A DNA stretch of 64,000 nt from Variovorax sp. PBL-H6 (GTDB lineage Bacteria > Pseudomonadota > Gammaproteobacteria > Burkholderiales > Burkholderiaceae_C). The notes below the pieces were generated by a model. It did no database searches. It saw only the letters and a program-made list of their open reading frames with translations, and was not told where the DNA came from. Positions 33,721-41,320 of the stretch are shown piece by piece; the stretch's first letter is position 1, and each line of letters begins with the position of its first letter. Where the stretch lies: contig NZ_LR594660.1 in assembly GCF_901827155.1 (NCBI RefSeq), forward strand, positions 186,001 through 250,000, given 5' to 3'. The position numbers and the translations under genes were made by a program.

Positions 33721-34575
33721 TCAGGGCGTGTGTTTTGGCCAGGCCTTGACGCCCGCCAGCTCAAGACGCCGCATCACATCCGCGTGTTCCAGCACCAGCA
33801 CCCGTTCGCCCGGGCCCATGTAGGCCGCACCACGGTCAAAGTGGAAGTGGGAGCGGTGGAGCAGGCTGCGCTTGAGCCGGTTGTGTCCGCAGTAAGTGAG
33901 CGCAACGCCGGGCTCAAAGGGGTTACCTGTGACCTCGAGGACCTCGCCGTCGCCAAGGTCCACCGTCAGCGCTTTGTGTGCGCGCCGGCCCTCTCCGCAA
34001 AGGGCGCGACCCCATGTGAGGAAGGGTTCGGCGTACTCGAGCAACTGCTCATCCAGCAGGTGCTCCTCTCTGATGAAGCCGGAGGTGCGGTCGCGAGTCA
34101 GCTGCGCGTGTGTCACATTGAATTCCCCTGCTTCGTGGGCGACGCGCATGACCAAGGGGCAGGCTTCGAGCAACGGAATGAGCGAGTTCAGCTCGACTTC
34201 GTCGGCGAGGGACAGCCCGTCGAGCCAGCCCGTTCCGTTCCGCGGGTTGTAGGCATCGAGGATGCTGTGGTAGCGGGATGGTCGCCCTGCCCGGCGAGTC
34301 AGAAGCAAGCCCTCGTGATTTCCGAGAACGGCCTTGAACCAAGGCTGGCGCAGCAGCCCGAGGCAGTCCAGGTTCTGCGGCCCGCGGTCGACCAGGTCCC
34401 CTACCGAGAACAGCCGGTCGCGCGACGGATTGAATCGCACGGCGACCAGCTCTGCAACCAGCTCCGCGTAACGGCCGTGGATGTCTGAGACGATGAAGTC
34501 CCTGCCACCCGCTCGGCTATTTGTGCCGATGGCGGCAAATGGGGCGCCAGGGAAGATGCGGTATTTGTCGGTCAT
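33721..34575 (-). CDS. PPP-family metallophosphatase (lambda phosphatase/ApaH-like)
   Basis: 284 residues with FIVSDIHGRY, FSVGDLVDRGP and VLGNHEG, the three N-terminal signatures of PPP phosphatases, plus later NVTHAQL (His) and a C-terminal YCGHNRL where the last metal-binding His would lie. Substrates in the family are phosphoproteins or diadenosine polyphosphates. Translation appears controlled by a perfect hairpin ending one base before the ATG (34576-34598). Confidence 0.82.
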   Translation of the reverse strand: MTDKYRIFPGAPFAAIGTNSRAGGRDFIVSDIHGRYAELVAELVAVRFNPSRDRLFSVGDLVDRGPQNLDCLGLLRQPWFKAVLGNHEGLLLTRRAGRPSRYHSILDAYNPRNGTGWLDGLSLADEVELNSLIPLLEACPLVMRVAHEAGEFNVTHAQLTRDRTSGFIREEHLLDEQLLEYAEPFLTWGRALCGEGRRAHKALTVDLGDGEVLEVTGNPFEPGVALTYCGHNRLKRSLLHRSHFHFDRGAAYMGPGERVLVLEHADVMRRLELAGVKAWPKHTP

Positions 34576-34598
34576 TACGTGGAATCCAATTCCACGTA
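34576..34598 (-). promoter_or_regulatory. perfect inverted repeat directly before the phosphatase start codon
   Basis: Ten-base arms TACGTGGAAT and ATTCCACGTA around a three-base centre, abutting the ATG. In the mRNA the hairpin would include any GGA that could serve as ribosome site. It could be a protein-binding operator or a translational switch. Confidence 0.6.
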
Positions 34599-34676
34599 AA
34601 GCGACCGGCTTTAACCCTTTTCCCCAGGTCCCTCGTTGTCTGCCTGACCCTAGATTGAACGTCTAAAACGCATCTT

Positions 34677-34787
34677 TTGGCGTTTCAGCCTTGCCGTGCT
34701 ATAATGCTTTCACGCTGTGGAATACGCAGCCCACTTTCGAACTGTCCTGGGCGCAAAACCCCTGTCCTCACCGACAGGGGTTTTTGC
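34677..34787 (+). ncRNA. candidate small RNA with own promoter and terminator
   Basis: TTGGCG at 34677-34682, 17-base spacer, consensus TATAAT at 34700-34705, expected start near 34712, then an intrinsic terminator (AAACCCCTGTC/GACAGGGGTTTTT, 34756-34785). No credible reading frame lies between, giving a transcript of about 75 nt. It is divergent from the phosphatase gene. The rest of the 34599-34871 gap holds only a minus-strand terminator. Confidence 0.6.
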
Positions 34788-34829
34788 ATTTGGCGGGCGT
34801 CGTGGCCATCCCGCCGGATGCGCCGGCCA

Positions 34830-34857
34830 AGAAAAAGCACCCGCGGAGGGGTGCTTA
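34830..34857 (-). terminator. terminator of the gene at 34872
   Basis: Minus-strand AAGCACCC/GGGTGCTTTTTC hairpin just past the stop. Confidence 0.8.
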
Positions 34858-34871
34858 ATGAAGGGCGAGCC

Positions 34872-35435
34872 CTACGCTGGAACCAAGTTGGAGAACTGTT
34901 CCCCGGCGAAGAGCTTCTTGTACGTAAACAGCAGCTGGGTGGCTTGGCGCTCGAACATGCCTGACATTAAATTCGGCTGGCGAGACCAGGCGTATTCACC
35001 GAAGCTGTAAGCAAGCCAATGCTCGAAGCTTGTGTCGAGCTCTGCCGCGTATGGCCGTGCTACCAAGTGGCCTGAGCAACGTCGGAGAAACTCCGCAACT
35101 TGCTCGACACCCCAGCCGCAGAACTCGAAGCAATTCGCGAGATTCGTGTCGAGCTTGCTGCCGAAGTAGTCCTCCGCGGGGCTGAAGCCATTCGGATGCG
35201 GCGGATTTCCGAGCTGCTCCATTCGAAGGAGCAGGTACTGCGAAACCAGGTAGTCGAAGTTGTGGACGACGAGACCTGGGTGCTCGCCTGAGCCGCCGCC
35301 CAGCACCAGGTTGGAGGGGGTGCAACCGAAATCGGATGCTCCGCGCGCCGCCTTGACGGTGGCGTTGGAGTGGTAGACCGGATAGCCCGCGAGCGTGCCG
35401 ACGCGTTTGTGAGGGATGGTATCGATGTAGCTCAT
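34872..35435 (-). CDS. hypothetical protein
   Basis: 187 residues from MSYIDTIPHKRVG; the leader carries CCCTATAGG and AGGACA upstream. Unrecognised family. Features: GYPVYHSNATVKAARGASDF, FSPAEDYFGSKLDTNLANCF and an aromatic-rich C-terminus (FEHWLAYSFGEYAWSRQPNL). Likely soluble alpha/beta. A start at 35570 would require reading through the adjacent terminator, so it was not chosen. Confidence 0.7.
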   Translation of the reverse strand: MSYIDTIPHKRVGTLAGYPVYHSNATVKAARGASDFGCTPSNLVLGGGSGEHPGLVVHNFDYLVSQYLLLRMEQLGNPPHPNGFSPAEDYFGSKLDTNLANCFEFCGWGVEQVAEFLRRCSGHLVARPYAAELDTSFEHWLAYSFGEYAWSRQPNLMSGMFERQATQLLFTYKKLFAGEQFSNLVPA

Positions 35436-35502
35436 GATGAGGTTGATGTTGTCCTGTCGCCTATAGGGACATCGGGTCCCTCGGCTATTGCGGAAGAAAG
35501 GA

Positions 35503-35529
35503 ACGGCCGCCTCGAAGACGAGGCGGCCG
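35503..35529 (-). terminator. terminator after HAD gene
   Basis: GGCCGCCTCG/CGAGGCGGCC stem with a seven-base span and a pyrimidine run on the minus strand. Confidence 0.7.
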
Positions 35530-35533
35530 TGAA

Positions 35534-36157
35534 TCAGAAGGCTGGCAATCTGCGATGCTGCGTCCACCATGCGGCGAACTCGAAGAGCGAGCGATGGACG
35601 CTATCGTGAGGGTACTTGCCCTCAAGGCCCCTGTTGGGAGAATCGACGTTCTGGTAGTCGACCCAGGCGCGATGCACGCGTTCTGAGATGCCGTCGAAGT
35701 TCTCGAGCAGGTCGTCGACGAATGCAGCGGGCTGCAAGTCGGCGATGGCGTCGAGCTTGGGATTCCGGTGGTCATCACCGCGGCCGGTGGCAATGACGCG
35801 CTCCACAGGAAACCCCAACTTCTGGAGGTTTTGGTGTCGCGCGCCGGCGTACTTCTTGGGCATCGAGCTTACGCAGACAATGCGCCAGCTCGCGGCCGAG
35901 AGCAGCTTGGCGCCTTCAACGGCGCCCTCGAGAGGCTCCATCGTCGACCAGAATCGGTCGTCGAACGCATCGAAAAACTGCTCCTTTTGAGCTTGGTCAC
36001 GGAAGGCCACGCCGTATTCATTGGAAGCGTGGTAGCAGTTGTCTCGCACACGGGGCAAGTCGCTTCCGAACGCTGCGCGCCAGACACGCGGGTAGGTGGC
36101 GTTGTAGTCCAGCTTGACGCCATCACAGTCGATGGCGAGCACATTGTTTTCAGTCAT
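35534..36157 (-). CDS. HAD-superfamily phosphatase
   Basis: 207 residues. Motif I is AIDCDGVKLDY (nucleophile Asp9, general acid Asp11), motif II CVSSMPKKY (Ser), and motif III/IV region NPKLDAIADLQPAAFVDDLL (Lys and the two Asp). A helical cap lies between about residues 25 and 80. Such proteins dephosphorylate small metabolites, often nucleotides. A CCTAGACC leader motif lies 30-40 bases upstream. Confidence 0.82.
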   Translation of the reverse strand: MTENNVLAIDCDGVKLDYNATYPRVWRAAFGSDLPRVRDNCYHASNEYGVAFRDQAQKEQFFDAFDDRFWSTMEPLEGAVEGAKLLSAASWRIVCVSSMPKKYAGARHQNLQKLGFPVERVIATGRGDDHRNPKLDAIADLQPAAFVDDLLENFDGISERVHRAWVDYQNVDSPNRGLEGKYPHDSVHRSLFEFAAWWTQHRRLPAF

Positions 36158-36213
36158 CTAGGTTCCTTCAAAGGGATTGGGTGCCTTCTAGGTCTAGGGA
36201 CCGTCCATTCGCC

Positions 36214-36317
36214 CTATAGGGCCCACGTCAGGGCCGGAGGCTTCTGGAGACCGAGGTGACCGCTCGTCTCGGCTTGAAAGCATCATTCCCGCAGCCCCTC
36301 TCAGGGGCTGCTTTTTT
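36214..36317 (+). ncRNA. candidate small RNA 1 in the 36158-36522 gap
   Basis: A CCCTATAGGGC palindrome (possible -10) at about 36213-36222 is followed by an orphan intrinsic terminator GCAGCCCCT/AGGGGCTGC-TTTTTT (36291-36317) with no convincing reading frame between. A transcript of about 90 nt would contain an inner CCGAG/CTCGG stem. Promoter evidence is weaker than for the next candidate. Confidence 0.4.
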
Positions 36318-36332
36318 GTTCTCTGCTCGGGC

Positions 36333-36472
36333 TTGTGGTCGGCAGCGCTGCCTACTACACTGGCCCATTCAGCAATGGCAACACTGAGATGCCTAGCCTC
36401 GGCGAGGTCTTCTTGCCGGCGAGGTTAGGCAGAGCCGGCTCTTATTGGTCCCCAATATGAGCCGGCTGTTTT
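36333..36472 (+). ncRNA. candidate small RNA 2 with two strong hairpins
   Basis: TTGTGG at 36333-36338, 17-base spacer, TACACT at 36356-36361; expected start near 36368. The RNA would have an 11-bp stem (GCCTAGCCTCG, 36391-36401, with CGAGGTTAGGC, 36420-36430; one G-U) and a terminator hairpin with arms AGCCGGCTC (36433) and GAGCCGGCT (36459) extended by an inner ATTGG/CCAAT pairing, then GTTTT. No reading frame fits. Confidence 0.6.
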
Positions 36473-36484
36473 GAGACGAAAGAA

Positions 36485-36518
36485 GACGACCCAAGAGCAA
36501 GGTGCTCTTGGGTCGTTT
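36485..36518 (-). terminator. terminator of gene at 36523
   Basis: Minus-strand stem ACGACCCAAGAGCA/TGCTCTTGGGTCGT with a three-base loop. Confidence 0.8.
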
Positions 36519-36522
36519 CGAA

Positions 36523-37392
36523 TTACGCAGCAGCCAGCTGGACTTTGTTCGCGCGCAATGGTGCTACAGCGCCGGCCTCCAGCCATTGGTTCAGCTGGTC
36601 GAAGCTGTAGGGCCCCCAGTAGTCCGCGTCCACATTGAACCCAGGGTTCATGGCGTAAATGACCTCCCCGTCAACCACGCCGTCCTTCCAGATGGGCCAG
36701 ATATGCAAGATGCTGCGGTGCTGCAGGGTGCGAGCTTTTGCAAGCAGCTCATCTGCTCGGCCGTTGGCATGCAGCCGCACATCGGATTCAAACGCGGCCT
36801 GGGCCTTCGCCATGGCTTCCCTGTGCCGCGGCTCCAAGAGGTCCTCAATCGCGATGATGACGCCGCTCAGGCCGAGGAGACCCTCCCCTTCGAGGAACGT
36901 CCCCGCGAAGATGGCTCTGCCAGCCTTCACGGCCTGCGCGAAAGCACGCAGCTGCTTCACGCGCTCCTGCCCCTTCACCTTGATGCCAAAGCTGCGTTCA
37001 TCCCACGCCCCGCCCAGGCCGGTCGAATCGCCCACGACATTGAGCCTAAGCTCCGCATCGATGAACGAATTGCCGAAGGCTGCCGCGCGCTTGCCAGCGA
37101 TGTACACCAGGGCAGCCGCCGGCTCGCCCTGTACCAGGCGCTCTTCGTAGACGACATTGGCCAGGTCCCGGACAATGCGCTTGGTTGCCATCAGGTCTGG
37201 GCAGTGGAGCCGCCCATCCTTGCGAAGCCTTTGAGCAAGCGCCAGACGGGATACGCCGGGCCCTTCCGTCAGGGCCGCACTCAGGGCATCCATGCCGCCT
37301 TGATGCTCGGTCGTTGCGTCAGAACCTGTGGCGACTGCCACCAAGGCCCCGGAGCTGTTCACGACCAAACGAGGCTTGTTTCCTTTTCGCAT
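36523..37392 (-). CDS. hypothetical protein
   Basis: 289 residues; ribosome site AAGGAA and a CTATAGGGG leader motif upstream. Residues 35-90 read like a regulatory winged-helix region (VSRLALAQRLRKDG). The rest is alpha/beta with GEGLLGLSGVIIAIEDLLEP and a C-terminal YWGPYSFDQLNQWLEAGAVAP segment. No family recognised. Confidence 0.7.
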   Translation of the reverse strand: MRKGNKPRLVVNSSGALVAVATGSDATTEHQGGMDALSAALTEGPGVSRLALAQRLRKDGRLHCPDLMATKRIVRDLANVVYEERLVQGEPAAALVYIAGKRAAAFGNSFIDAELRLNVVGDSTGLGGAWDERSFGIKVKGQERVKQLRAFAQAVKAGRAIFAGTFLEGEGLLGLSGVIIAIEDLLEPRHREAMAKAQAAFESDVRLHANGRADELLAKARTLQHRSILHIWPIWKDGVVDGEVIYAMNPGFNVDADYWGPYSFDQLNQWLEAGAVAPLRANKVQLAAA

Positions 37393-37456
37393 GCTCGAGC
37401 TTTCCTTGAGAGTTGCTACCTCCCCTATAGCGAAAGCGCGCGCTCAGGATGCTGTA

Positions 37457-37723
37457 TCAGGCAGGCTCGCCGATTTGGTGCTCACCAACTGCCAGGGTAG
37501 CGACGAACCGGTCGAATTCGGCGAGCCGGCCATGCGCCTGAAGGAGCCGGAGGAGGGTGGATAGCTGCAGGTCCCCTCCCCGTTCCGCGGCGATAAGCGT
37601 AGGCTTGGAGACGCCCGTGCTTTCGGCCAGGCGCCGAAGCGAGCTCTGCTGGCGCAGGTCGCGCAGGTGGCTACCCAACGATGCGAGCCGGGCAGTGTGC
37701 TCAGGCGACGGTGACATGTTCAT
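37457..37723 (-). CDS. XRE-family helix-turn-helix regulator
   Basis: 88 residues; start overlaps the preceding gene by about 20 bases. LGSHLRDLRQQSSLRRLAES then TGVSKPTLIAAERGGDLQL is a classical Cro/CI-type helix-turn-helix. The pairing with an upstream gene of unknown function in a short operon is typical of toxin-antitoxin or autoregulated modules. Confidence 0.8.
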   Translation of the reverse strand: MNMSPSPEHTARLASLGSHLRDLRQQSSLRRLAESTGVSKPTLIAAERGGDLQLSTLLRLLQAHGRLAEFDRFVATLAVGEHQIGEPA

Positions 37724-38075
37724 CGACCGGTACGCCGGCATACAGCGGCGCGCCCGACAGGGATTCCTCCATCGCCACCCCTTCGAGAAGCCGCTGCGCT
37801 TCGGCGACAGCAGCTGCCGGGGCACCGTCCACGATGAAGCGATTGCCGACACGAGCGCGGGCGCGCTGGCTCCACATGTAGGCGGTGGTTCTCGACTCGC
37901 CCACTTCGATGAACCAGCTGATGTCATGCGGCGCACTGAAGCCGAGCATATCGGGCATCGTGACTTCGTAGCCCTTGCGAAGCAGGTCTTCCCACAAGGT
38001 GGGCGCCTCTTCGAGGACAACTTCCAGGTTCAGGCTCTCGTCATCAAGTTGGGCGAGATTGCGAATGCGGGGCAT
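37701..38075 (-). CDS. hypothetical protein upstream of XRE gene
   Basis: 124 residues from MPRIRNLAQ; ATG chosen over a GTG at 38099. The leader AAGAAGAACAAC before the ATG is nearly the same as that of the DinG-like gene. Visible segments: LNLEVVLEEAPTLWEDLLRK, DISWFIEVGESRTTAYMWSQ. No known toxin family recognised. Driven by a strong promoter at 38129-38157. Confidence 0.7.
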   Translation of the reverse strand: MPRIRNLAQLDDESLNLEVVLEEAPTLWEDLLRKGYEVTMPDMLGFSAPHDISWFIEVGESRTTAYMWSQRARARVGNRFIVDGAPAAAVAEAQRLLEGVAMEESLSGAPLYAGVPVDEHVTVA

Positions 38076-38128
38076 GTTGTTCTTCTTGGTGCCGAACACC
38101 TCGGCTGTCGTTTAAGTGTGTGGGGTCA

Positions 38129-38157
38129 ATTATACGTTACCAGAGGCTAAAGCGCAA
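38129..38157 (-). promoter_or_regulatory. strong sigma70 promoter
   Basis: Minus strand: TTGCGC (38157-38152), 17-base spacer, TATAAT (38134-38129), upstream of the 124-residue protein and XRE gene. Confidence 0.75.
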
Positions 38158-38338
38158 CTTACGTTCCGGTCATTGCGATTTGCGCGTCTTGCAGCTCCCC
38201 AACTCTCCTAGCGCCGTCGCAAATTCATTACTTGCTGGTGCTAGAACGACTCCACGACAGCTTTACTACGCTCCCCTGAACATCGAACCAAAAATCGCGA
38301 TAGAGTCTAAGACTCTGAAATATCGATTCTTCACACCA

Positions 38339-38833
38339 ATGACTCAAACGTACAGCCAACTCCAAAAGCAAATTGCTGCGCTTCAACGACAAGCCGACAG
38401 CGTTCGCGAGAAGGAAGTCGGGGGCGTTGTTGCCCGCATCCGGGAAGCAATTGAACACTATGGACTTACTGCGGAACAGTTGTTTGGCGGCAAAGGCGTT
38501 AAGTCGACGAAGGCAGTCAAGGGGCGCACTGGCGCTCGAGTGGCGAAGTTTGCGGACGAGAACGGCAACACCTGGGGAGGAATGGGTAAGCGCCCTGATT
38601 GGCTGAAAAAGGCCCTTCTCTCGGGGAAGTCGCTTGCGGACTTTGCTACTGCCGGTGCGCCAAAGAAGGCAGCTTCTTTGAAGTTGTCAAAAGCAGGCAA
38701 GAAGCGCCAGGCGAAGGTCAGCTACAGCGACAATGCAGGCAACAATTGGTCGGGTATGGGCCCGCGCCCCCGTTGGTTGCGCGAAGCTTTGGAAGCAGGC
38801 AAGTCCCTGGACGATTTCGCGCAGAAGGCCTGA
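38339..38833 (+). CDS. H-NS-like nucleoid protein with duplicated DNA-binding module
   Basis: 164 residues. Residues 1-50 form the coiled-coil oligomerisation region (MTQTYSQLQKQIAALQRQAD). Two copies of the H-NS C-terminal DNA-binding motif follow: NTWGGMGKRPDWLKKAL with GKSLADF at about residues 80-105, and NNWSGMGPRPRWLREAL with GKSLDDF at about 136-161, joined by a basic linker. Normal H-NS has one such module. An AGAGTC-TAA-GACTCT palindrome at 38303-38317 lies in its upstream region. Confidence 0.88.
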   Translation: MTQTYSQLQKQIAALQRQADSVREKEVGGVVARIREAIEHYGLTAEQLFGGKGVKSTKAVKGRTGARVAKFADENGNTWGGMGKRPDWLKKALLSGKSLADFATAGAPKKAASLKLSKAGKKRQAKVSYSDNAGNNWSGMGPRPRWLREALEAGKSLDDFAQKA

Positions 38834-38838
38834 TGGCC

Positions 38839-39002
38839 TCAGAGCGATTTCAGGCTGTCCGGCTGGCCTTTGGCGCTGACTGCAGGGGCTAGCTGGTCCA
38901 AACGGTCCAACTCGACGATGCTCTCGCCAGGGCGCAGGCGCCGCAGGACCATCGTGATTCCTCGCGCATCATCGGATGGTCATCGATGACATAGATGTTC
39001 AT
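38839..39002 (-). pseudogene. response regulator receiver domain remnant
   Basis: MNIYVIDDHPMMREE is the start of a NarL/LuxR-type receiver domain with the acidic pocket (DD). A frameshift follows; another frame continues ITMVLRRLRPGESIVELD and QLAPAVSAKGQPD before stopping. Only about 50 of over 200 codons remain, and the phosphorylation site is missing. Non-functional debris converging on the H-NS-like gene. Confidence 0.8.
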
Positions 39003-39051
39003 TCGCCGCTGTTTATGGCGGGAATTCATCCGCTGCGTGTAAGACACTTGC

Positions 39052-39086
39052 GCAAAGAAAAACCGCCCGAGATGTCTCGGGCGGTT
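39052..39086 (-). terminator. terminator of DinG-like gene
   Basis: Minus-strand AACCGCCCGAGA/TCTCGGGCGGTT stem followed by TTTCTTT. Confidence 0.85.
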
Positions 39087-39097
39087 GAAGAAAGCCT

Positions 39098-41176
39098 TTA
39101 GGCGGCCAGTTTTTCAATGATTTTCTGGAACGGTGGAAGCTGTTCCAGCATCTGGCGGCCGTAGCTGGTGGATGCCAGCCGGCGGTCGAAGACGGTCACG
39201 CGGCCGCGGTCGGTTTCACGACGCAGGAGGCGACCCACCATCTGTACGAGCTTCACCATGGCGTCCGGCAAGCTGCGCTTCGAGAAGTATTCCTTTCCGA
39301 GCAGGTCGGACAGTTCCTGTTCCACCGGATTGGTCGGCACCGCGAACGGCAGTGACACAATGATGACGTGCTCGCACAGCTTGCCAGGGAGGTCGAGACC
39401 TTCCGCCAACGTTGCCGTGCCAACCAAGATGCTTCCCTTGCCCGCCTCAACGCGGTCGGTGTGCATCTTGCGCAGCACAGGGACCACATTGTCGCCCTGC
39501 ACCAGCACTGCGTCCTCGCCGAACTGATAGCGCAGCTTCGGCACGAACTCCTTGAGCATCGCCCAGCTTGGAAACAAGATGAGAGTCGCTTCCTTGCGGT
39601 CGATGGCCGTCGGCAGCTTCAGGGCCAGCTCGCCCATGAACATCTTGCGCTCCGCCATCTTCGGCGTTGCGTTCATTCCGGCGACGGTGAGCGTGCTGTT
39701 CCTGTAGGGGAACGTGTACGGCAGCACCATCGTCTTGGACTTGTCCGGCATGCCGGCGCGCGACTTGAAGCGAGAGAACCCGCCGATGTCGCGCAGCGTT
39801 GCGGAAACGATAGCGACCCCCTTTGTGCGGGCGCTCTGCCAGAGCAGCGGGCCGAGCACGTCAGCGCCTTCCAGCGGCGAGCAGTGCAGCGAGAGTGCCT
39901 TGTCCTTGCGGAACAGCCACTTCACACGCCGCCCAGGGGCGACCATCATGCTGATGCACTCGGAAAGCTCCTTGAACGCTCGGTGAACGTCCAGGGCGCG
40001 CCGACCGAGGTCGGTGGCCTTGTCTTCCACTGGCTTGGGCAGGCCGGTGAGCTCGCGCAGCGCGGCCAGCGTACCCGCCGTCACCAGCATGGCTGGCATC
40101 ATGGCTGCAAGCAGCACCTTCATCTGCAGCTCCACGTTCGGAGGCAATTCGCCCTTCATGAAGCGACGCTGCGCCGTGTCGGGGTCCACTTCGATGTCGT
40201 TGAGCAGCGTCGTGAGCTCGTCCAGCGGGCCCCCAATGGGCTTGCGGTCGAAGTCGTCGATGTGCACGTTGTACGCGCCCAGCTGTTTCGTGAGCTCCGG
40301 GCTACCTTTGAGGATGGCTTGAATCCCGCTCAGCTTGGGCAGAACCCGCAGGAACGAGGCCAGGTCCGCTTCGCGCGCGCCCACTGCAATCGCCTTTTCC
40401 GGGAGGTGGTGCCCCTCGTCGAAGATGATGTAGTAGTTGGCCACCGGCAGCGCCGACGTTTCGCCGTCCACCGCGAGCAGCAGGTCGCGAAGGACGAGGT
40501 CGTGGTTGGCAACGATGATGCGTGCGCCTCCAAGGCGGCCGCGAGCGCGGAAGTAGGTGCAATCCTTGTAGCGGCTGCATTTCTTGCCGGTGCAAGTGTC
40601 CGAGGACACTGCAATCGACCGTACGTTTTTCGGGCGGCCGTGCGTCCAGGTGTCAAAGTCACCATCCCAGCGACGAGCGTTGGCTTGGTCGACCATGAAG
40701 TCGAGCTGGTCGGGGTCGACCGCCGCGGCAGCGTCGTCGATGAAGGTCTCCTGGCCATCCGCGTTCAGCAGGTCCCGGATTTCCTCCGCCTGCGTAAGGC
40801 AAAGGTAGTTCCCCTTGCCCTTTGCGAGGGCGACGTCGTTCGCCATGACGAGCCCTGCGCGCACGAGTGCGGGCAGGTCCTTTTCAAACAGCTGCGACTG
40901 CAGCGCCTTGGTTGCGGTGGAGACCACGAGGGGCTGGACCGGGTTTTCGCCCAGCACATCGGACGCCGCGAGTGCGCCGATGAGGTAAGCGATGGTCTTG
41001 CCGGTGCCGGTGGGGGCCTCCGCAGCCAGGGGCACCGCGGTGAGAAATGCGTCAGCGACGGCCTTCGAGAGGTCCACTTGCTGGTCGCGCAGCAGGAAGG
41101 TGCGGTCGCGGGAGAGTGCCGCGTAGGCAGCGTCGACCCAGGCGTGAGCGCGCTTCGACGAAGTCATTGTGGTCAT
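39098..41176 (-). CDS. DinG/XPD-family ATP-dependent helicase
   Basis: 692 residues; start at 41176 has AAGGAAG upstream. Walker A is EAPTGTGKT, the Walker B equivalent IIFDEGHHLPEKA. Fe-S cluster cysteines are likely in GNYLCLTQ and DTCTGKKCSRYKDC. Later helicase motifs include SATLRDIGGFSR, GTATLAEGLDLPG and QMVGRLLRRETDRG. These 5'-to-3' helicases unwind R-loops or D-loops; plasmid copies may help replication or recombination. Confidence 0.9.
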   Translation of the reverse strand: MTTMTSSKRAHAWVDAAYAALSRDRTFLLRDQQVDLSKAVADAFLTAVPLAAEAPTGTGKTIAYLIGALAASDVLGENPVQPLVVSTATKALQSQLFEKDLPALVRAGLVMANDVALAKGKGNYLCLTQAEEIRDLLNADGQETFIDDAAAAVDPDQLDFMVDQANARRWDGDFDTWTHGRPKNVRSIAVSSDTCTGKKCSRYKDCTYFRARGRLGGARIIVANHDLVLRDLLLAVDGETSALPVANYYIIFDEGHHLPEKAIAVGAREADLASFLRVLPKLSGIQAILKGSPELTKQLGAYNVHIDDFDRKPIGGPLDELTTLLNDIEVDPDTAQRRFMKGELPPNVELQMKVLLAAMMPAMLVTAGTLAALRELTGLPKPVEDKATDLGRRALDVHRAFKELSECISMMVAPGRRVKWLFRKDKALSLHCSPLEGADVLGPLLWQSARTKGVAIVSATLRDIGGFSRFKSRAGMPDKSKTMVLPYTFPYRNSTLTVAGMNATPKMAERKMFMGELALKLPTAIDRKEATLILFPSWAMLKEFVPKLRYQFGEDAVLVQGDNVVPVLRKMHTDRVEAGKGSILVGTATLAEGLDLPGKLCEHVIIVSLPFAVPTNPVEQELSDLLGKEYFSKRSLPDAMVKLVQMVGRLLRRETDRGRVTVFDRRLASTSYGRQMLEQLPPFQKIIEKLAA

Positions 41177-41320
41177 GTTGTTCTTCCTTGGTACGAGAAA
41201 AGTTGTTCCTGGCACCTGTAGCTACGACGCTTAAACGACGAGGCCTTTAGGGAGGCGGCCGGATAAACGCTGGCCTTACACAGCCGGCATCTCCCTGACC
41301 ACGTTTTCACAGGCCACCTC

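Noticed and set aside
34712..34787. Possible tRNA or tRNA-like RNA, because of a TTTCGAA stretch
   Set aside because: The bases around TTCGA do not form a T stem, and no acceptor or anticodon stem could be folded. Kept only as a small-RNA candidate.
39368..41221. 617-codon open frame on the plus strand opposite the DinG-like gene
   Set aside because: It mirrors the helicase gene codon by codon, is Arg/His/Val rich with no domain, and the minus-strand frame carries all helicase motifs. GC-rich shadow frame.
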